Positions 32,934 to 46,085 of a DNA stretch of 64,000 nt are shown here, piece by piece (position 1 is the stretch's first letter; each line of letters starts with the position of its first letter). The position numbers and the translations under genes are program-made. The notes beneath the pieces are model-generated. The model worked only from the letters and a program-made list of their open reading frames with translations. It was not told where the DNA came from and searched no databases. The DNA is from Tamarix chinensis (taxonomy: Eukaryota > Streptophyta > Magnoliopsida > Caryophyllales > Tamaricaceae). The stretch spans positions 5,505,861 through 5,569,860 of the forward strand of contig CM060172.1 of NCBI GenBank assembly GCA_030549775.1. The letters run 5' to 3'.

Positions 32934-33654
32934 CCAAAATTTAATACAGAAAAATTTTGTTTTATTAAAAGATTAGCATAAGTAAAATAACAAAATATGA
33001 ATTTCAGGGATATTACCGCCACACTTAGTACCAGACCGGTTCACTCATACCGTTCCAGTATCAAGTGCTAAGGCTAAAGAATAAAATATCAATTGCTAGA
33101 AATTCAAATCATATTTAAAATTAGAGTAACGCAAGTAAATATTTTATAAGAATAGATTCCACCAATGATGGTTACAAGAACAAGGAATACATTTAAACCA
33201 GAAAGTAAAGGCAAAAGGGAGAACCCTAAAAGTCCGAATAATCCTTACGCTCTTTCCCGTTTCCCACTTGAATAGTACCTAAAAAGACCTGTATGGGGAC
33301 ACTGCCCATTGAATAGGAAGGGGCCCCACTAATGGAATCCTTCAGTACTACGATACTGAGTAAACCTTTAAAACACACTTAAAAGTAAGCCCACAATGTA
33401 ACACATGATATACTACTGTTTCCATTCATAACGATAAGTGTAAACATGATATTCAGATCCGTCCATTCACACATCCAACAAGTTAATCGGATATTAATGG
33501 GGTATACGTAACATTAGCTTTCTTATATTCACATACTTAACGAGTCAACCAAATATTGATAGGTCATAATTAACAATCGATACTTTTAGGGCCTTTAAGC
33601 CAATAATCCATCATCAATCAATAATTTCGGAGTATAAATTTTCATATGAGTGCA

Positions 33655-33960
33655 GGAACCCCGCTATTATAGCCGGGGGAACGGTCATGCAGGGCAAGAT
33701 GCTCTTGGCCACTATTATTCGCTGGTGGACCGGTCTGGCCCCAACTCACGAGGTGTTCCACTGTAAGTAATTAGTGCATTCCCCATGTATTATCGTTTTT
33801 AGGTTTGGTTAGTTGAGAACGGAATCCCCCACTATTATAGCCAGTGGAATGATCATGCAAGGCAAAATGCACCTAGCCACTATTATTCACCGGTGGATCG
33901 GTCATGCAGGGTACCCCAACCCTGGCCACTATTATTTGCCAGTAGAGCGGTGTGGGTCCA
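33655..33960 (-). repeat. hairpin-core cassette array in LTR X-minus
   Basis: Several copies of ccactattat...ccggtggaycgg alternating with cagggcaaratgc-like spacers, followed by a ctgtaagtaattagtg segment. Same architecture as in the other long LTRs. Confidence 0.75.
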
Positions 33961-35503
33961 GCTCAACATCTTCCTCTTTGAGTGGTTAGTGTTTTAATCG
34001 TATCTTAATCGAAAGTATTTCACCCTTGACATGCATGACTACCTATATCCACACTTATCCTCGCAGGAGGGCTCGTACCATATCTTGAGATTTCTGCACC
34101 TCCTAACTCACCCCGACATCCTTCCCTTAATCCACTCTCTCACACCAGGAGCCCGACTCCTAAGTGTGTGGGTCAAGGCCCACCACCTTATAACCCAAGG
34201 TCAACTCACCGCCTTACCCTATGGCTTTCTCTAGAAACCCTAATTTAGGCCTATGTGGCCCATCCTCACACCACCCAAACTATTTAACACCCCACACGTT
34301 ACGACCCTTAGATTCAACTCTCACTTCATACCCCTCTTATTCTCATTTATTTTATTTATTTTCTTTTTCCACCTTCTCACATTAGGGTTTCTTCCTAAAT
34401 CCTAGTTCCTCCCATGCAACCCTAGTTTCTCCCACTCTTTCATTTTACTTATGTCCCCTCTCTTTTTCACCACTCAAGGATCATGGATTATTTAGGTCAT
34501 TCTTTCATACGTTAGCCAACTTACTTCCCCTTGGTTATATTATTCTCCCATTTTTCTTTTTCATGCCTTTCACCCATATCCTGTTATTAAACATCCTAGC
34601 ATACATGTCCTAGAGGGCCACATCATATAACATCGTACACACAACATATATAATCATCATTCACATGCCATAAGTGAAATACCCCAAAAATCCTAATTTG
34701 GGAATTATGGCAAAATAGTGATTTATTAGGAAAAAAATTAATTAAGAAAATAAATTACTTCATTAAATAAAGAGGAAATTAATTGAGGAAAATAAGGAGA
34801 AAATAATAAATAAGTTATTTAGAAAATTTTGGACATTTTACTAATTAAAATGGAAGTTAAGGACAATTTATCCAAAATAGCCTAATTAATTTAAAAATGA
34901 ATTTAATTATTATACTTAAAATAATTATTATTAAAATTAAATATCAAAAATAACTATATGAATAAATAAAGACCAATACCCCAACCCAACCATTTTATCA
35001 TTTTTCCCTTTTTCTCCTTTCTTTTCCTTTTTCTTTCTTCCTCCTTTACTTATTTTCTTTTTTCCCCATTTTTCTCCCCCGATTTGGGCCAGCCCGTCGG
35101 CCTAGACCTCATTTTCCCTCCCTAGCCCGTCTCGCGCACCCTCCTTGCCTAGGCCGGCCGATCCCTTTCTTTTTTTCCTTTTCCCCCCTGGACCGACCGG
35201 TCCAACCGTCCCCCTTCTTCCCCGACCTACAACTCGACTTGCAGCCCCAAATCTCGCCGGCAGCCATCAGCCCAGCACCAACCGTCCTCCCCTACCCTTC
35301 CCAGTCATTTTCTTTCCTCTTTTTGACCCCAACCAAGTCCCTCTCTCCCCTTCCCGCTTGCCATCTCCTTTCCTTTTTCTTCCCCCCTCCCTGACCTAAT
35401 CTACCATGGCAGGACTGCACCGCCTGCCACCGCCGGCCGGTGCTCCTGCCACACCTGCTCCGTTTGTCCTCTTCTTCTCTTGTCTTTTTCCTCCTCAATT
35501 AGC

Positions 35504-35512
35504 CTATAAATA
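35504..35512 (+). promoter_or_regulatory. TATA box in LTR Y-plus
   Basis: CTATAAATA about 830 bp into the LTR. The equivalent in the inverted copy Y-minus is at 52685-52692. If used, about 4 kb of the LTR is downstream of the transcription start. Confidence 0.6.
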
Positions 35513-36227
35513 CCCGTCTTAGCAGCTGTAACCGAGCTCCCTCTTTCGCAGCCTATAAACCCCAGTCGCTCGCTGCCGCCCAAACAACTCTTTATTCTGC
35601 CACCTTCGGCGACCACCGCAACCAAATCCTCCCACCGAGACCATCCCTGCACTTTCCTCTACGAAACCAGACCACCAGCACCCATTCCCTTTCCTTGCAC
35701 GACCCGGGGCATGCAAAAGTGCCTCCTCTAACAGCCTGTTCCAGCCCCTCGCCGCCCCTCGCGTCGCCTTCCGCCGCCCATTTCCGCCTCTACCGGCACC
35801 TCCTCCACCCTCCAAAACACCCAGGGAAGCTTCCTCTACCTTCCCCTGCCTTCAACTCCCCCTGCCTCCCTCTCCTCCTTCCTCCCCAATCTTCCACCTC
35901 TCTCCACCACCCTCGGCCACCGTGCCAACCACCACGCGCCGCCACCCCTTGCCACGCCACCACCCTCACTCCACTCCCCTTCACTTGCTGTTTCTTTCCC
36001 CACCTCAAACTTCTCCTTTTCTCCTCCCATCTAACCACCACCTCCATCTTTTCCTTTCTTCTCCTCCTCCATCGCCGCCGTCGTCGCCACCACACGCCAC
36101 CGCAGGACCACCACCGACCCTAGGTGGTCTTCCACTCATCCCAAGCCTTAAATTTTCTTTCTATATAGCTATTATTAAGATTAACTAATATTAATACCAT
36201 TATACTTATTATTATCATTATTATTAT

Positions 36228-36497
36228 TCTTTTATTATTATTATTATTACTACTTTTATTATTATTATTATTACTAATATTATGATCTCTGATATTAAAG
36301 TTATCATTTTTACCATACTAGCATCCCTTGGAACCCTAACTTCTACTATACTCACCTTTAGTTTTATTTTTCTTATAAGTGTTAGTATTAACAACATTAT
36401 TACTAATATTATTATCTCTATTACCTTTACTAAGGTTATTATCATTGTTGCTTAACCTTACTTGGTTGTTATTATTGTTATTATTAATACTACTAGG

Positions 36498-36562
<65 letters not shown>
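36228..36562 (+). repeat. (TTA)n / TTAT-rich microsatellite block
   Basis: Long imperfect trinucleotide runs, the purest at about 36498-36562, inside LTR Y-plus; a matching AAT-rich block exists in Y-minus (51240-52015). Confidence 0.95.
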
Positions 36563-36563
<1 letters not shown>

Positions 36564-38398
36564 CTTAACACCCTTATCATTTTGCTAATAATAATACTAT
36601 TCTTGTTCTTATCCATGTTACTTAACTCAAGCTAGTGAATATCATAGGGTAGTTAACCAAGAAGAGTACTTGAACCTTATTACCATACCACTTAACATTA
36701 CCCCTAATGCTTTTTACCCTAACCTCATTACTATGGTACTATTATTAACTATTACTATTACTACTACTATCACTACCTTATTATTATAACCAAAAGCATT
36801 TGAACCCTGGTATTATTCAAGAATATACAACTATTATCATTATCACCCTTAGGAATAGTTTACTTGTAGTGTTGTGACTTTGTAATATTATTATTTCAAC
36901 TATAACACCATTAATAGACTTGGCCTTAAAACGCTAGGGTTTCTATCACTAGACATTAGTGTCACTATTTTATTAATACTAACACTATTTTCCTATAGCT
37001 AGCATAAACCCTATTACTACAAGATTAGAACTAATGGGTTTAATAAAATAAGGGTAACACTGAGTATCAAAAATAAACACATTTTGATTAGTAATGGCTA
37101 ATATACTAACTTTAAGATAAAAACCCTAGTTTTGTATAATACTTTCTTTAGTAATATAAACCCTAATCCTAAACTAGAATAAGGGATGACGGTACTTTGA
37201 GGGAAACTAATACTTAGTATTTTCCCCTTTTATAGGTGACCCCGACCAAAGTCCTAAGGAGTTAGAGGAGCGTGCTCTAAGCCCGGCGTCACCTTAGGTA
37301 AGGACGAAGCTATGGCCTTGTGCTATGTGTGATGTGATGTGTTGATTGTTGTGTATACCATGCTAATGTGCATTATATGATTTATGGATAACTTGTCTCA
37401 TGTGTAGCGCAGCTTGGAATTTGAGGTACGTCGTGTGTACTTTCTATGACATGAGTATGGCATGTTTTATGTGTGATATTTATGATGTGTTGATACAGCC
37501 CTCTAGGACATGCATGCTAGGGTTTTGGTATTATGAAATGGGACCAAAGGAATAATAAGATGGGGAATGGGAAGTGAGACCATTAAGGGGGATATGGGGT
37601 TGACCAAAGTGCCTCATAATCCATGAGAGAAGTTTTAAGTGAGAAGAAGGTCTAAAGTAAATGAAAGTTGGGAACCATGCATGGGAGCCTTAAAATCTGC
37701 ATGGTGACTTGGGGTGTTTGCATGAGGTGACTAACTCTTGCATGGGGGGTGTCTTACGTGAGAAAAGTTGAATTTGGGTGTAAATAAGAGAATGGGAGAG
37801 TTGTGGAGTGATTGGGGACTTGAGGTGAAAAATAGTACGTAGGTTAGTACGAGAGTGCATAAGGGGCCTAACTAGGGTTTCGGTAAGAAAGTGAATACTT
37901 GGGGAGTACGAAAGTGCGGATGATTAAGGAAGGATGGAGTTTAGGTTAAGAGTGAGAATTCTATTATATAAAAGATGAGTATGGGTTTCCATATGAAAGG
38001 AGAGACCTTGGGATATAGAGGAGAGATTACTTGTGGAAGAAGTAAGCTACTAGGGTTTGAGGTGGCCAACTAGGGTTTTGTCGATCGCATGTGAGGTTGA
38101 GGAGTAAAGTGACATGCCTTGTGTTTGACCTGGTAAGAATGAGATGTGGGGAAAGGAACAAACAATGGTGAGGTGAGTAAGGAGAGGTTGGGCCACATAG
38201 GTCCAACTAGGGTTTCCAGGCTTATGGGAAAGAATGTTGGGGTGTGAAAAAGGGGGGTAAGAGTCTCAACATATGGGACGGGCCGCTCGAAAAGAAAGCA
38301 GTAGAATGTAGCGGGCATGCATGTTAAGGGTGATGTGTGATTTAATAAGACACTGATAAGACATTAATCACGTAAAGCGAAATATGTTGAGCCGAGCC

Positions 38399-38822
38399 CA
38401 TGTTCCGATCCACCGGAAATAATAGTGGATCAGAGGCGTTCTGCCATGTGCATTTATTTTTTCGGTCCATCGGCTATAATAGTGGATCAGAGGCATTTTG
38501 CCCTATGCATTTATTTTCCGGTCCACTAGCTATAATAGTGGATCAGAGGCGTTTTGCCCTATGCGTTTATCTTCCGGTCAACCGGCTATAATAGTGGGGG
38601 TTTTCGGCTCGACAGACCCAAGTAAATAAGTTAATCCATGGGAAAATACTGAATACTTACAACGAAACACCATGTGAGTCGGGGCCAGTCCGGTCCACCG
38701 GTAAGAATAGTGGTCAGAGGCGTCTTTCCCTGTGTGTTTACTTCCGGTCCACCGGCTATAATAGTGGTCAGAGGCGTTCTGCCCTGTGTGTTTACATCCG
38801 GTCCACCGGCTATAATAGTGGG
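38399..38822 (+). repeat. hairpin-core cassette array in LTR Y-plus
   Basis: Seven or so units of roughly 53-58 bp: ggtccaccggctataatagt + gg(tc/gatc)agaggcgttctgccctgt + tttacttcc. The core CCAC...GTGG and ggcgttctgcc are each small inverted repeats. Confidence 0.88.
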
Positions 38823-39719
38823 GTTCCCGCACTCACATGGACTATTTAAGAATATGTGTGGAATGAACATATTATTAATGAGAATAAAGAATAAGTCACC
38901 GGAAGTGATCAGGCCTTATCATGTGTGCTATCGCATGTTGCCTATATGATTGTGCTATGTGTGTTATGTGGTATGATTGTATACTTGGCCTTAGCGCACT
39001 CGCTAACTTACTCAGTATTGGACCCGTACCGATACTACCTTGATTGAATGGGTCCTGTGATGATCCACCGATGGTGGGGAGCAGACCTCCTGTGCAGGTT
39101 TTTGATCGGTTAATAATTTGGGGTGGAAGGCTTGACTTGAGTGAGTAGGTGATATGGATATTGGTCCCTTGGGATTTGTTTTATTTAGCTATATTTTGTA
39201 CTACGCTTCATGTTTTGAAATCGTACTCTTAAGTTGTAATCCTAAACCGTATTCTAATTACTGTTTGACTTGTGTTTCGTTAATGATTTATGTCAAATGT
39301 CGACACATGTTTTAATGTTTCGCACTTGATGTTGTTTGGTTTTAGCCTTAGAACTTAGTACTAGAACGATAGAAGTGTACCGGTTTGGTACTAAGTGTGG
39401 CGGTAATGCCCCCGAGTTTACAGTTTTATCTTTCGCTTCCGCTAAACCTTTTTGATTTAAATGAAATTTTTCAGTAGTAAATTTGGGGGTGTTACAATAA
39501 GGAAGTTACATGAACATACATTCACTCAAAGTTGCGCTATAAATGATTAATCATTAAGCATAAAGTACACAATGTGGTATGATACATGGCACACATGGCA
39601 CGTAACCGACACATAGTTGATATTAGCTACATCCCTGCTTGGTTAAGGTTACCGAGCCATCTCCCACACACTTATTAGGCCACTAATCACCCTTCGTAAT
39701 TATTACACTTAATGTATTT

Positions 39720-40510
39720 CCCATTTCCTTTATTATAATTAACAAATTATCCTTTAGTTGGTCAAATTACCAAATTACCCTTTAGTTATTTAAATTACCA
39801 AATTGCCCTTCTCTATTATTATAATTACCAAGTTACTCCTTTCCAATTTCCACTTTACCCCTTTTATTTACAAAATTACCATTTTGCCATTTTACTTTTA
39901 AATTCACCATTTACCCCTTTAACTTCCAAAATTTACCATAACACCCTTTATTCAAAAATTTACCATTTACCCCTTTATTTACGAAATTACCATTTTACCC
40001 TTTAATTACAAAATTACCATTTTGACCTTTAATTATGAAATTAATATTTTTCCATTTAATTACAAAATTACTAATGTACCCTTTAATTACTATTTTACCC
40101 TTTATTCACAAAATTACCATTTTTCCCCTTTACTTCCGAAATTACCGTTTTGCCCTTAAATTACAAGATTACCATTTTTCCATTTAATTACAAAATTACC
40201 ATTACCTTTAATTATGAAATTACCAATTTACCCTTGAATTATAACATTACCATTTTATCCTTTAATTCCAAAATTACCCTTTTACCCTTTAATTACAAAA
40301 TTACCATTTTATCTCTTACTCCCAAAATCACCATAATACCCCTTTACTTATAAAATTAACACTTTGCCATTTACTTATAAAATTATCATGTTGCCATTTA
40401 CCTCCAAAATTACCATATCGCCCCTTTACTTATAAAATTACCATTTTACCCTTTTACTTAGAAAATTTATCATTTTACCCTCTTCTTCCAAAATTACCAT
40501 TTTGTCCCCT
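39720..40510 (-). repeat. tandem AT-rich array (about 24-26-bp units) in LTR X-minus
   Basis: More than 20 imperfect copies of aaattaccattttaccctttaattac-type units. The inverted counterpart is in X-plus at 45540-46085. Confidence 0.9.
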
Positions 40511-42741
40511 TATTACACCACTTTTATTAGATTAACATTACTAAATGGAATAATAATATTAATACTCCCTTAACAATATCCAACTCCACCAACTATTATA
40601 TTTTAATATAATACTTATTAGCACCCATACATGTTAGGCCACATTCTTACACAAGAAATATTAATAAAATGTCCACAAGGCTCATAATAATATTATTCAA
40701 GCATAAATGGTCACAATAATATAATGTGACATGGATAAGTACTTTAACACTTTCATTAATAATCAAGTTCTTCCCTTAGACAACATTTACCCACATGGCA
40801 CATAAAAGAGCATACTTTCCTTTTTATTAAACGATACAAGCAAACATATAAATTATACTAACAACCATATATCAAACATAATAACATATTAAAAATCCTA
40901 ATGTGCTAACATACATTTATCTATGCGTTTAAGTCGGGTTTAACGATTACCTTAATATCCGCAAAAATTGAATCTTACCGGTATCCTGGTTAAAGATTCA
41001 AGCTTTAAATAGCAAAATCAACACCTAAAAATAATATCAATATTTATTATATTAGAAATAAGAAAATCAAAGCATAAGACTTTATAAATTTCACTTAATG
41101 AAATATTTAATTTAAATATTATCATACCTTAAAATTATTAATAAAAATGGGCCAATAAATGCAGAAACTCATGTTGCATATGCATCATGAGTTGCATGTA
41201 AAAATAAGGGTGGAAGGGTCGAAGGTTGCATGAAGAAGATGGTGGAAGGGGTGTTTTTGGGTTGGGGTATTTAGGCTAAAAAAGAGGGTAGGTGGGGGAG
41301 GATTTAGTGCAAGAGAATGATGCAGGAGTGAAGAGGGGGTGTATGTGGTTGTCCGGGATGGGTTCACAGCGGCTAAGGGCGGCGGCAGCGAGGCCACGAA
41401 GGTGGCTGCCGAGGTGGGTCTAGGTGGAGGGGCTGAGAAGGAAGGAAAAGGGAAGGAAAAAATGAAGGGGTTCGGGGGCTTGTTTCGGCCAAAAAATGTA
41501 TGGGGGTCATAGAGGAGGTTACAGGGTGTGGATTGGTGGTTTGGGTGGCGGTAGAAGTGGCCAAACGGCGGCGGAAGGAGGGGTTGTAAGGGGGCTGTTG
41601 AGAAGGGAGAAAAACAGGAAGAAAAAGAAGAGGGGAGGAAGAGGGAGTTGCGGGGTAGCTTGGATGGTGTTGGGGCAGTACATGGCGGTAGTAGAAGGGT
41701 GCAGAAGATGGTGCAAGGGCTTGGTGCGACAGTTGGAGCGGCGGAGGGCAGCGACGTGCAAAACAAAGGGGAAAAGATGGAGGGGAAGGAAAATGGAGGG
41801 AAGGGGATCGAGGAAGAAAGATGGCTCAAAAAATATGGGGTAAAAGGGCTAAAGAGGAGAAGAAAAAGAAGAGGGAGGGTAGGGGTGCACCTGGCCGGCT
41901 GATGGCAGCATGTAGTGTGGTAGGGGAGGTGGTAGGGTGGCAGGGAGGGGAAGGAAAGATGGGGAAAGGGGAGGCCATGCTTGATGGGGGTGCATGGCCT
42001 GTTGGGTCTAAACTTGTGAAAAAAGGACGGGGAAGAGAGAGGGAGAGAGGGAGGGTTACAGTGGTGGCATAAGGTGGTAGCAGGGCGGTGGCTGGCGTGC
42101 CCGAGGTGGCAGGCTGGCGACGGGGATAAGTCGGGGAGATGTTGGGTCGGGAAGTAGAAGAAGGAAGAAGAAAGAAAGAAGGGGGTGCAGGCCAACGCTA
42201 GGGAAGAAAAAAAAGGAAGTTGGGCTGACCCAGTCCAAGGGAGAAAGGAAAAGAAGGAAGGGGGATTGGGTCGGCGTCCGTGCGGCTAAGGAGAGGGAGA
42301 ATGGGCTAGTGGCCCAGGCGTGCAAGGAGGGGAGGCCTGGAAGCCCGAAGCCAAGGAAAGGAAAAAGGAAAAAGGGAGGAAGGAGGAAAAAGGAGAAAAA
42401 GGAGAAGGAAAGGAAAAAAAAGGGAAATAGGGGAAAATAATTTAATTTAATTTAGAAAATAATAAAATGCAATATTTTTGATAAATTATTTAATTTAATA
42501 TAATATAATATATTGGTTCAAAAAGGATAATTTTAGTAAAATATTAGTTTGGAAAATTATTTAAATACAAATAATGTGATAAAATAAAAAAAATTATAAT
42601 TAATTTATTAAATACTCCTATCCAAATTTATATACTCAAAATCCATAAAATAATTAAACTAAATAATTTTTAAAAGCTAATTTATTTCAAATAAAATTTA
42701 TTTATTAAATTATGGGTTTTTTAAAATTTTGGAGGATTACA

Positions 42742-42757
42742 TCACTACCCCCTTAAA
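42742..42757 (-). other. polypurine tract and 3' UTR edge of minus-strand gypsy element
   Basis: The complement reads CTTTAAGGGGGTAGTGA just before the LTR start, and further upstream CTTCGGGGACAAAGTTTTTC, the conserved leader to the 3' LTR of many Tekay/Del-like chromoviruses. This marks X-minus as a genuine 3' LTR. Confidence 0.7.
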
Positions 42758-42759
42758 GA

Positions 42760-43368
42760 AAAACTTTGTCCCCGAAGTTTATGCCTTAGTACTAGGGTTA
42801 CAAAGAGGGATCCTAAGTTACTTGGGGTAACTATCCCCTTAAAGAAAAACTTACTTAACTATGGAAAACAACTACACACATAATTAAAACTACAAATAAT
42901 TACGCGGGATCCGAAGGTAAGCTCAAAGAAGTTGTATCCCAATCGATTTCTTGCTCATCTGCTTCATTTAACGACATTGAACATGTTGCTCCAATCACCT
43001 CTTTCTGTCGAACCGATGGTTGCTGTGACCTCTAAATTCCTTCATGAGATGATCCAAAGCATTAGAAGCTCTTACACCAAGTAGTCCATAGTCGTCATAT
43101 TGAACCGGTTTTCTCGCGCAATCCTTGTTTAGATAATCTCTTTTGCAACGATGATAAACGTAGTGCCGGACTGGTCTCTTGATATCTTTGCCATTTGGAG
43201 CATCCTGACTTTTCTTACGCCAAACTTCAGTTCGAAGTTGAAGCTGGACCTGCAAAACCTTGCTACCGAGGCGATGACTCTTTTCTCCAGACTCGATCTC
43301 TTCGTTCTTCCTCTTGCCTAGGATGGAGGTTTGTTCTTGGACTAAGGCATTAGCGTAACATGCCCACT
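42760..43368 (-). pseudogene. gag: gag C-terminal remnant and 3' UTR (minus-strand gypsy)
   Basis: The minus strand encodes an open stretch at 42995-43255 with QVQLQLRTEVWRKKS and a decayed zinc knuckle (YHRCKRDYLNKDC; the first Cys is lost). It continues an N-terminal gag at 53707-54125 via 48087-48248. After it comes non-coding 3' sequence straight to the polypurine tract: protease, RT and integrase are absent. Confidence 0.65.
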
Positions 43369-45539
43369 CTTACTGTAATCCCCCGAAAGTTTAAAAGCTT
43401 ATATTTTAATAAATAAATTTTATTTGGAATAAATTAGCCTTTAAATCTATTTAATTTAATTATTTTATGGATTTTTGAGTAAATAAAATTGGGTATAAAT
43501 ATTTAGTAAATTAAAATAAATATTTTGTTATTTTATCACACTCTTATTATTTAAATAAATTTTCAAACCCTTATTTTACTAAAATTATCCTTTTTAACCC
43601 TTATATTTTAATTATACTAAATTAAATTATTAAATTAATTTATTACTCAAAATATATTATAATGTATTATTTTATTTAATACCATTTTCCTTTCCCTTTT
43701 CCCTTTTTCCTTCTCCTTTTTTTTCTTCTTTTTCTTTTTCTTCTTTCGGCCGTCGACCTGCTTTAACCGCCCTTTTCCCCTCCTACGCTGGGCCGCTCGC
43801 CCATTCTTCCTCCTCCCCTGCCTTCTCCTGCGTCAAGCCTGGCCTATCTCTTTTTTTTCTTTCCCCTTCCCCCGACCGGGCCGGCCCGCGTGAATATTCC
43901 TTCGACCGGTCTGCTCGCCCGTCACGCACCCAGCCCCTCCCCCGACTCTTTCTTCTTCTTCTTCTTTCTTTCTTCTTCCTCCATCACCGGCGAGAATCCC
44001 GGCCATCCTCCACCATTTTTGCCACCTAACCTGCAACCCCCTCTCCCCCATTGACCTCCCTAACTCTCTCTCTCTCCCATCATTCTCTGCCCCATCCTGG
44101 CCCCACCATTTCTCCCTTCCCCCATGCCTAACCACACCTTCTTTCTCCCTCTCCCTGCAACTCCCATCTCCCTACCACCTACCTCCGCCCTCGAGCCTAC
44201 CTATCCCCTCCCCTCTCTCCTTCTTCTTTTTCTTCTTCCCTTCCTGTCCCATTCGGCCATTTTTCTCGAGGCCTCACATACCCCCGACCCTCCTTTTCTC
44301 CCTTTCTTCTCCTCCCTTCTCTCCCCCTGTTTTTTTTTTCGCCGATATCTGCTGCTTACGCCGCCTCAACCACCACCCGCACCGCCTCCTGCCACCCTCT
44401 ACCTCACCCCTGACCGATCACAACCCCCATCGAGCCACCCCGCAGGCCCCTTCTTCCTCCTCTCTTCTTTTTTCTCTTCTTTACCCCCTTCTTGGAAACC
44501 ACCCTGCACTGCCATATTCCGTCGCCGTCACGCCGCTTCTGCCGCCACCTAACTACTCCCTACAACTCCCTCTACCGCCCCCAATCCTATATTTCTCTAA
44601 AACTCCACCCAAAGGCCTTCATTTTCCCTCCCCATTTTCCTTCCTCACCAGCCTTCCCTTTCGACCCCACTTCGGCCGCCACCTTCACAGCCTCGCTGCC
44701 GCCACCTCCGCCGCCTTTAGCCACCTTCAACCCATCCTCGACCACCACCTACATCCCCTCTACACCTCTTCATCCTTCCCTTACCTTAAATCCTCCCCCA
44801 CATGCCTCTTTTCCTAGCCTAAAAACCCTAACCCGAAATTGCCCATTTTGCCTCTCTTCACCACCTTCGAGCCCCCTCCTCCTCATTCTTTGCATGCAGC
44901 TCATGCTGCATTAGCAGCATGAGTTTCTGCATTTCTTGATTTATTTATTTAATAATTTTAAGGTATAATTATATTTTAAGTTAATTATTCTATTAATTGT
45001 TAAAGCCTTATATTTTGATTTCATAATTTCTAATGTAATAAGTCTTGAATTATTTTTAGGTATTGGTTTTGATAAATCAAGCTTGAACCTTAAACTGGAA
45101 TACCGATAAGGTTCATTTTTGTGGAAATTGAGGTAATCGTTAAATCCCACTTAAACGCATGGATTAACGTATGTTAGCACATTAGGCATTTTAATGTGTA
45201 TTATTCTTGATATATGTTGTTTAATATATATATATATATGGTTTCTTGTGTTGATTGATGAAAAAGAAGTATGATAGATTATGTGCTATGTTTGGAGATA
45301 TTGTTTAGTGTAGGAGTTGGTTATTAATGGAAATGTTAAGTATTATTTATGTTGTACTATGCTATTGTGATCTTAATGCATGATTAATGTTTTGTGGGCC
45401 TTAGGGGTATTTTATTAATGTATCTTGTATAAGAATATGGCCTAATATATATATGGGTGCTAATAATGTTATATTAATTATAAGAGTTGTGGATAAGGTG
45501 TTAATATTAATATTTTATGTAATAATAATAATAATTTAA

Positions 45540-46085
45540 TATAAGTGGAGCAATAAGGGGTAAGATGGTAATTTTGTAACAAAAGGGTAACTTGGTAATT
45601 TTGTAATAAAAGGGTAATTTTGTAATTTTGTAATAAAAGGGCAAATTGGTAATTTTGTAATAAAAAGGAAATTTGGTAATTTTGTAACAAAAGGGTAATT
45701 TGGTAATTTTGTAATAAAAGGGCAAATTGATAATTTTATAACAAAAGGGCAAAATGGTAATTTTAAAAATAAAAGGGGAAAAGGTGGAAATTGGAAAGGA
45801 GTAACTTGGTAATTATGATAACTAAGAAGGGTAAAATAATAATTTAAATAAATAAAGGGTAATTTGATAATTTAATAATGGAGAAGGGTAAAATGGTAAA
45901 TATGATAAATGTGAAGGACAATTTGGTAATTTAACCAACTAAAGGGGTAATTTGGTAATTAGGATAATGAACGGGGGTAATTTGGTAATTTGACCAACTA
46001 ATGGGTGATTTGTTAATTATAATAAAGGAAATGGGTAAATTGATAATCTAACCAACCAAATGGGAAATATATTAAGTATAATGAT
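45540..46085 (+). repeat. tandem AT-rich array in LTR X-plus
   Basis: About 20 imperfect units of 24-26 bp of the type aaaagggtaatttggtaat + tttgtaat. Confidence 0.92.

Larger units (their letters stand above)
34675..39496 (+). repeat. solo LTR Y-plus, 4822 bp, TSD ATAAG
   Basis: Starts TGAAATACCCCAAAAATCC and ends AAATTTGGGGGTGTTACA; ATAAG at 34670-34674 and 39497-39501 is a perfect TSD within LTR X-minus. A TATA box lies at 35504-35512, followed by a C-rich block (35560-36130), TTA microsatellites, and cassette repeats at 38399-38822. No gag or pol, so a solo LTR. The inverted relative is 48254-53701. Confidence 0.92.
32934..42741 (-). repeat. LTR X-minus (about 5 kb, split by solo LTR Y-plus)
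   Basis: The complement begins TGTAATCCTCCAAAATTTT at 42741 and ends TTTTGGGGGTGTTACA at 32934. Without the nested 34675-39496 insertion it is about 4.98 kb. A polypurine-type tract (TAAGGGGGTAGTGA) adjoins its start at 42742, so it is the 3' LTR of a minus-strand element rather than a solo LTR; flanks AAAGG and TCACT do not match. Homologous in inverted orientation to 43374-48081. Confidence 0.85.

Noticed and set aside
36379..36588. Poly-leucine ORF
   Set aside because: Translation of a TTA microsatellite.
41185..42195. 336-codon proline/serine-rich minus-strand ORF
   Set aside because: Same cause: C/T-rich block of LTR X-minus, mirrored by similar ORFs at 44124-44914 in X-plus; composition-driven, no conserved frame evident.
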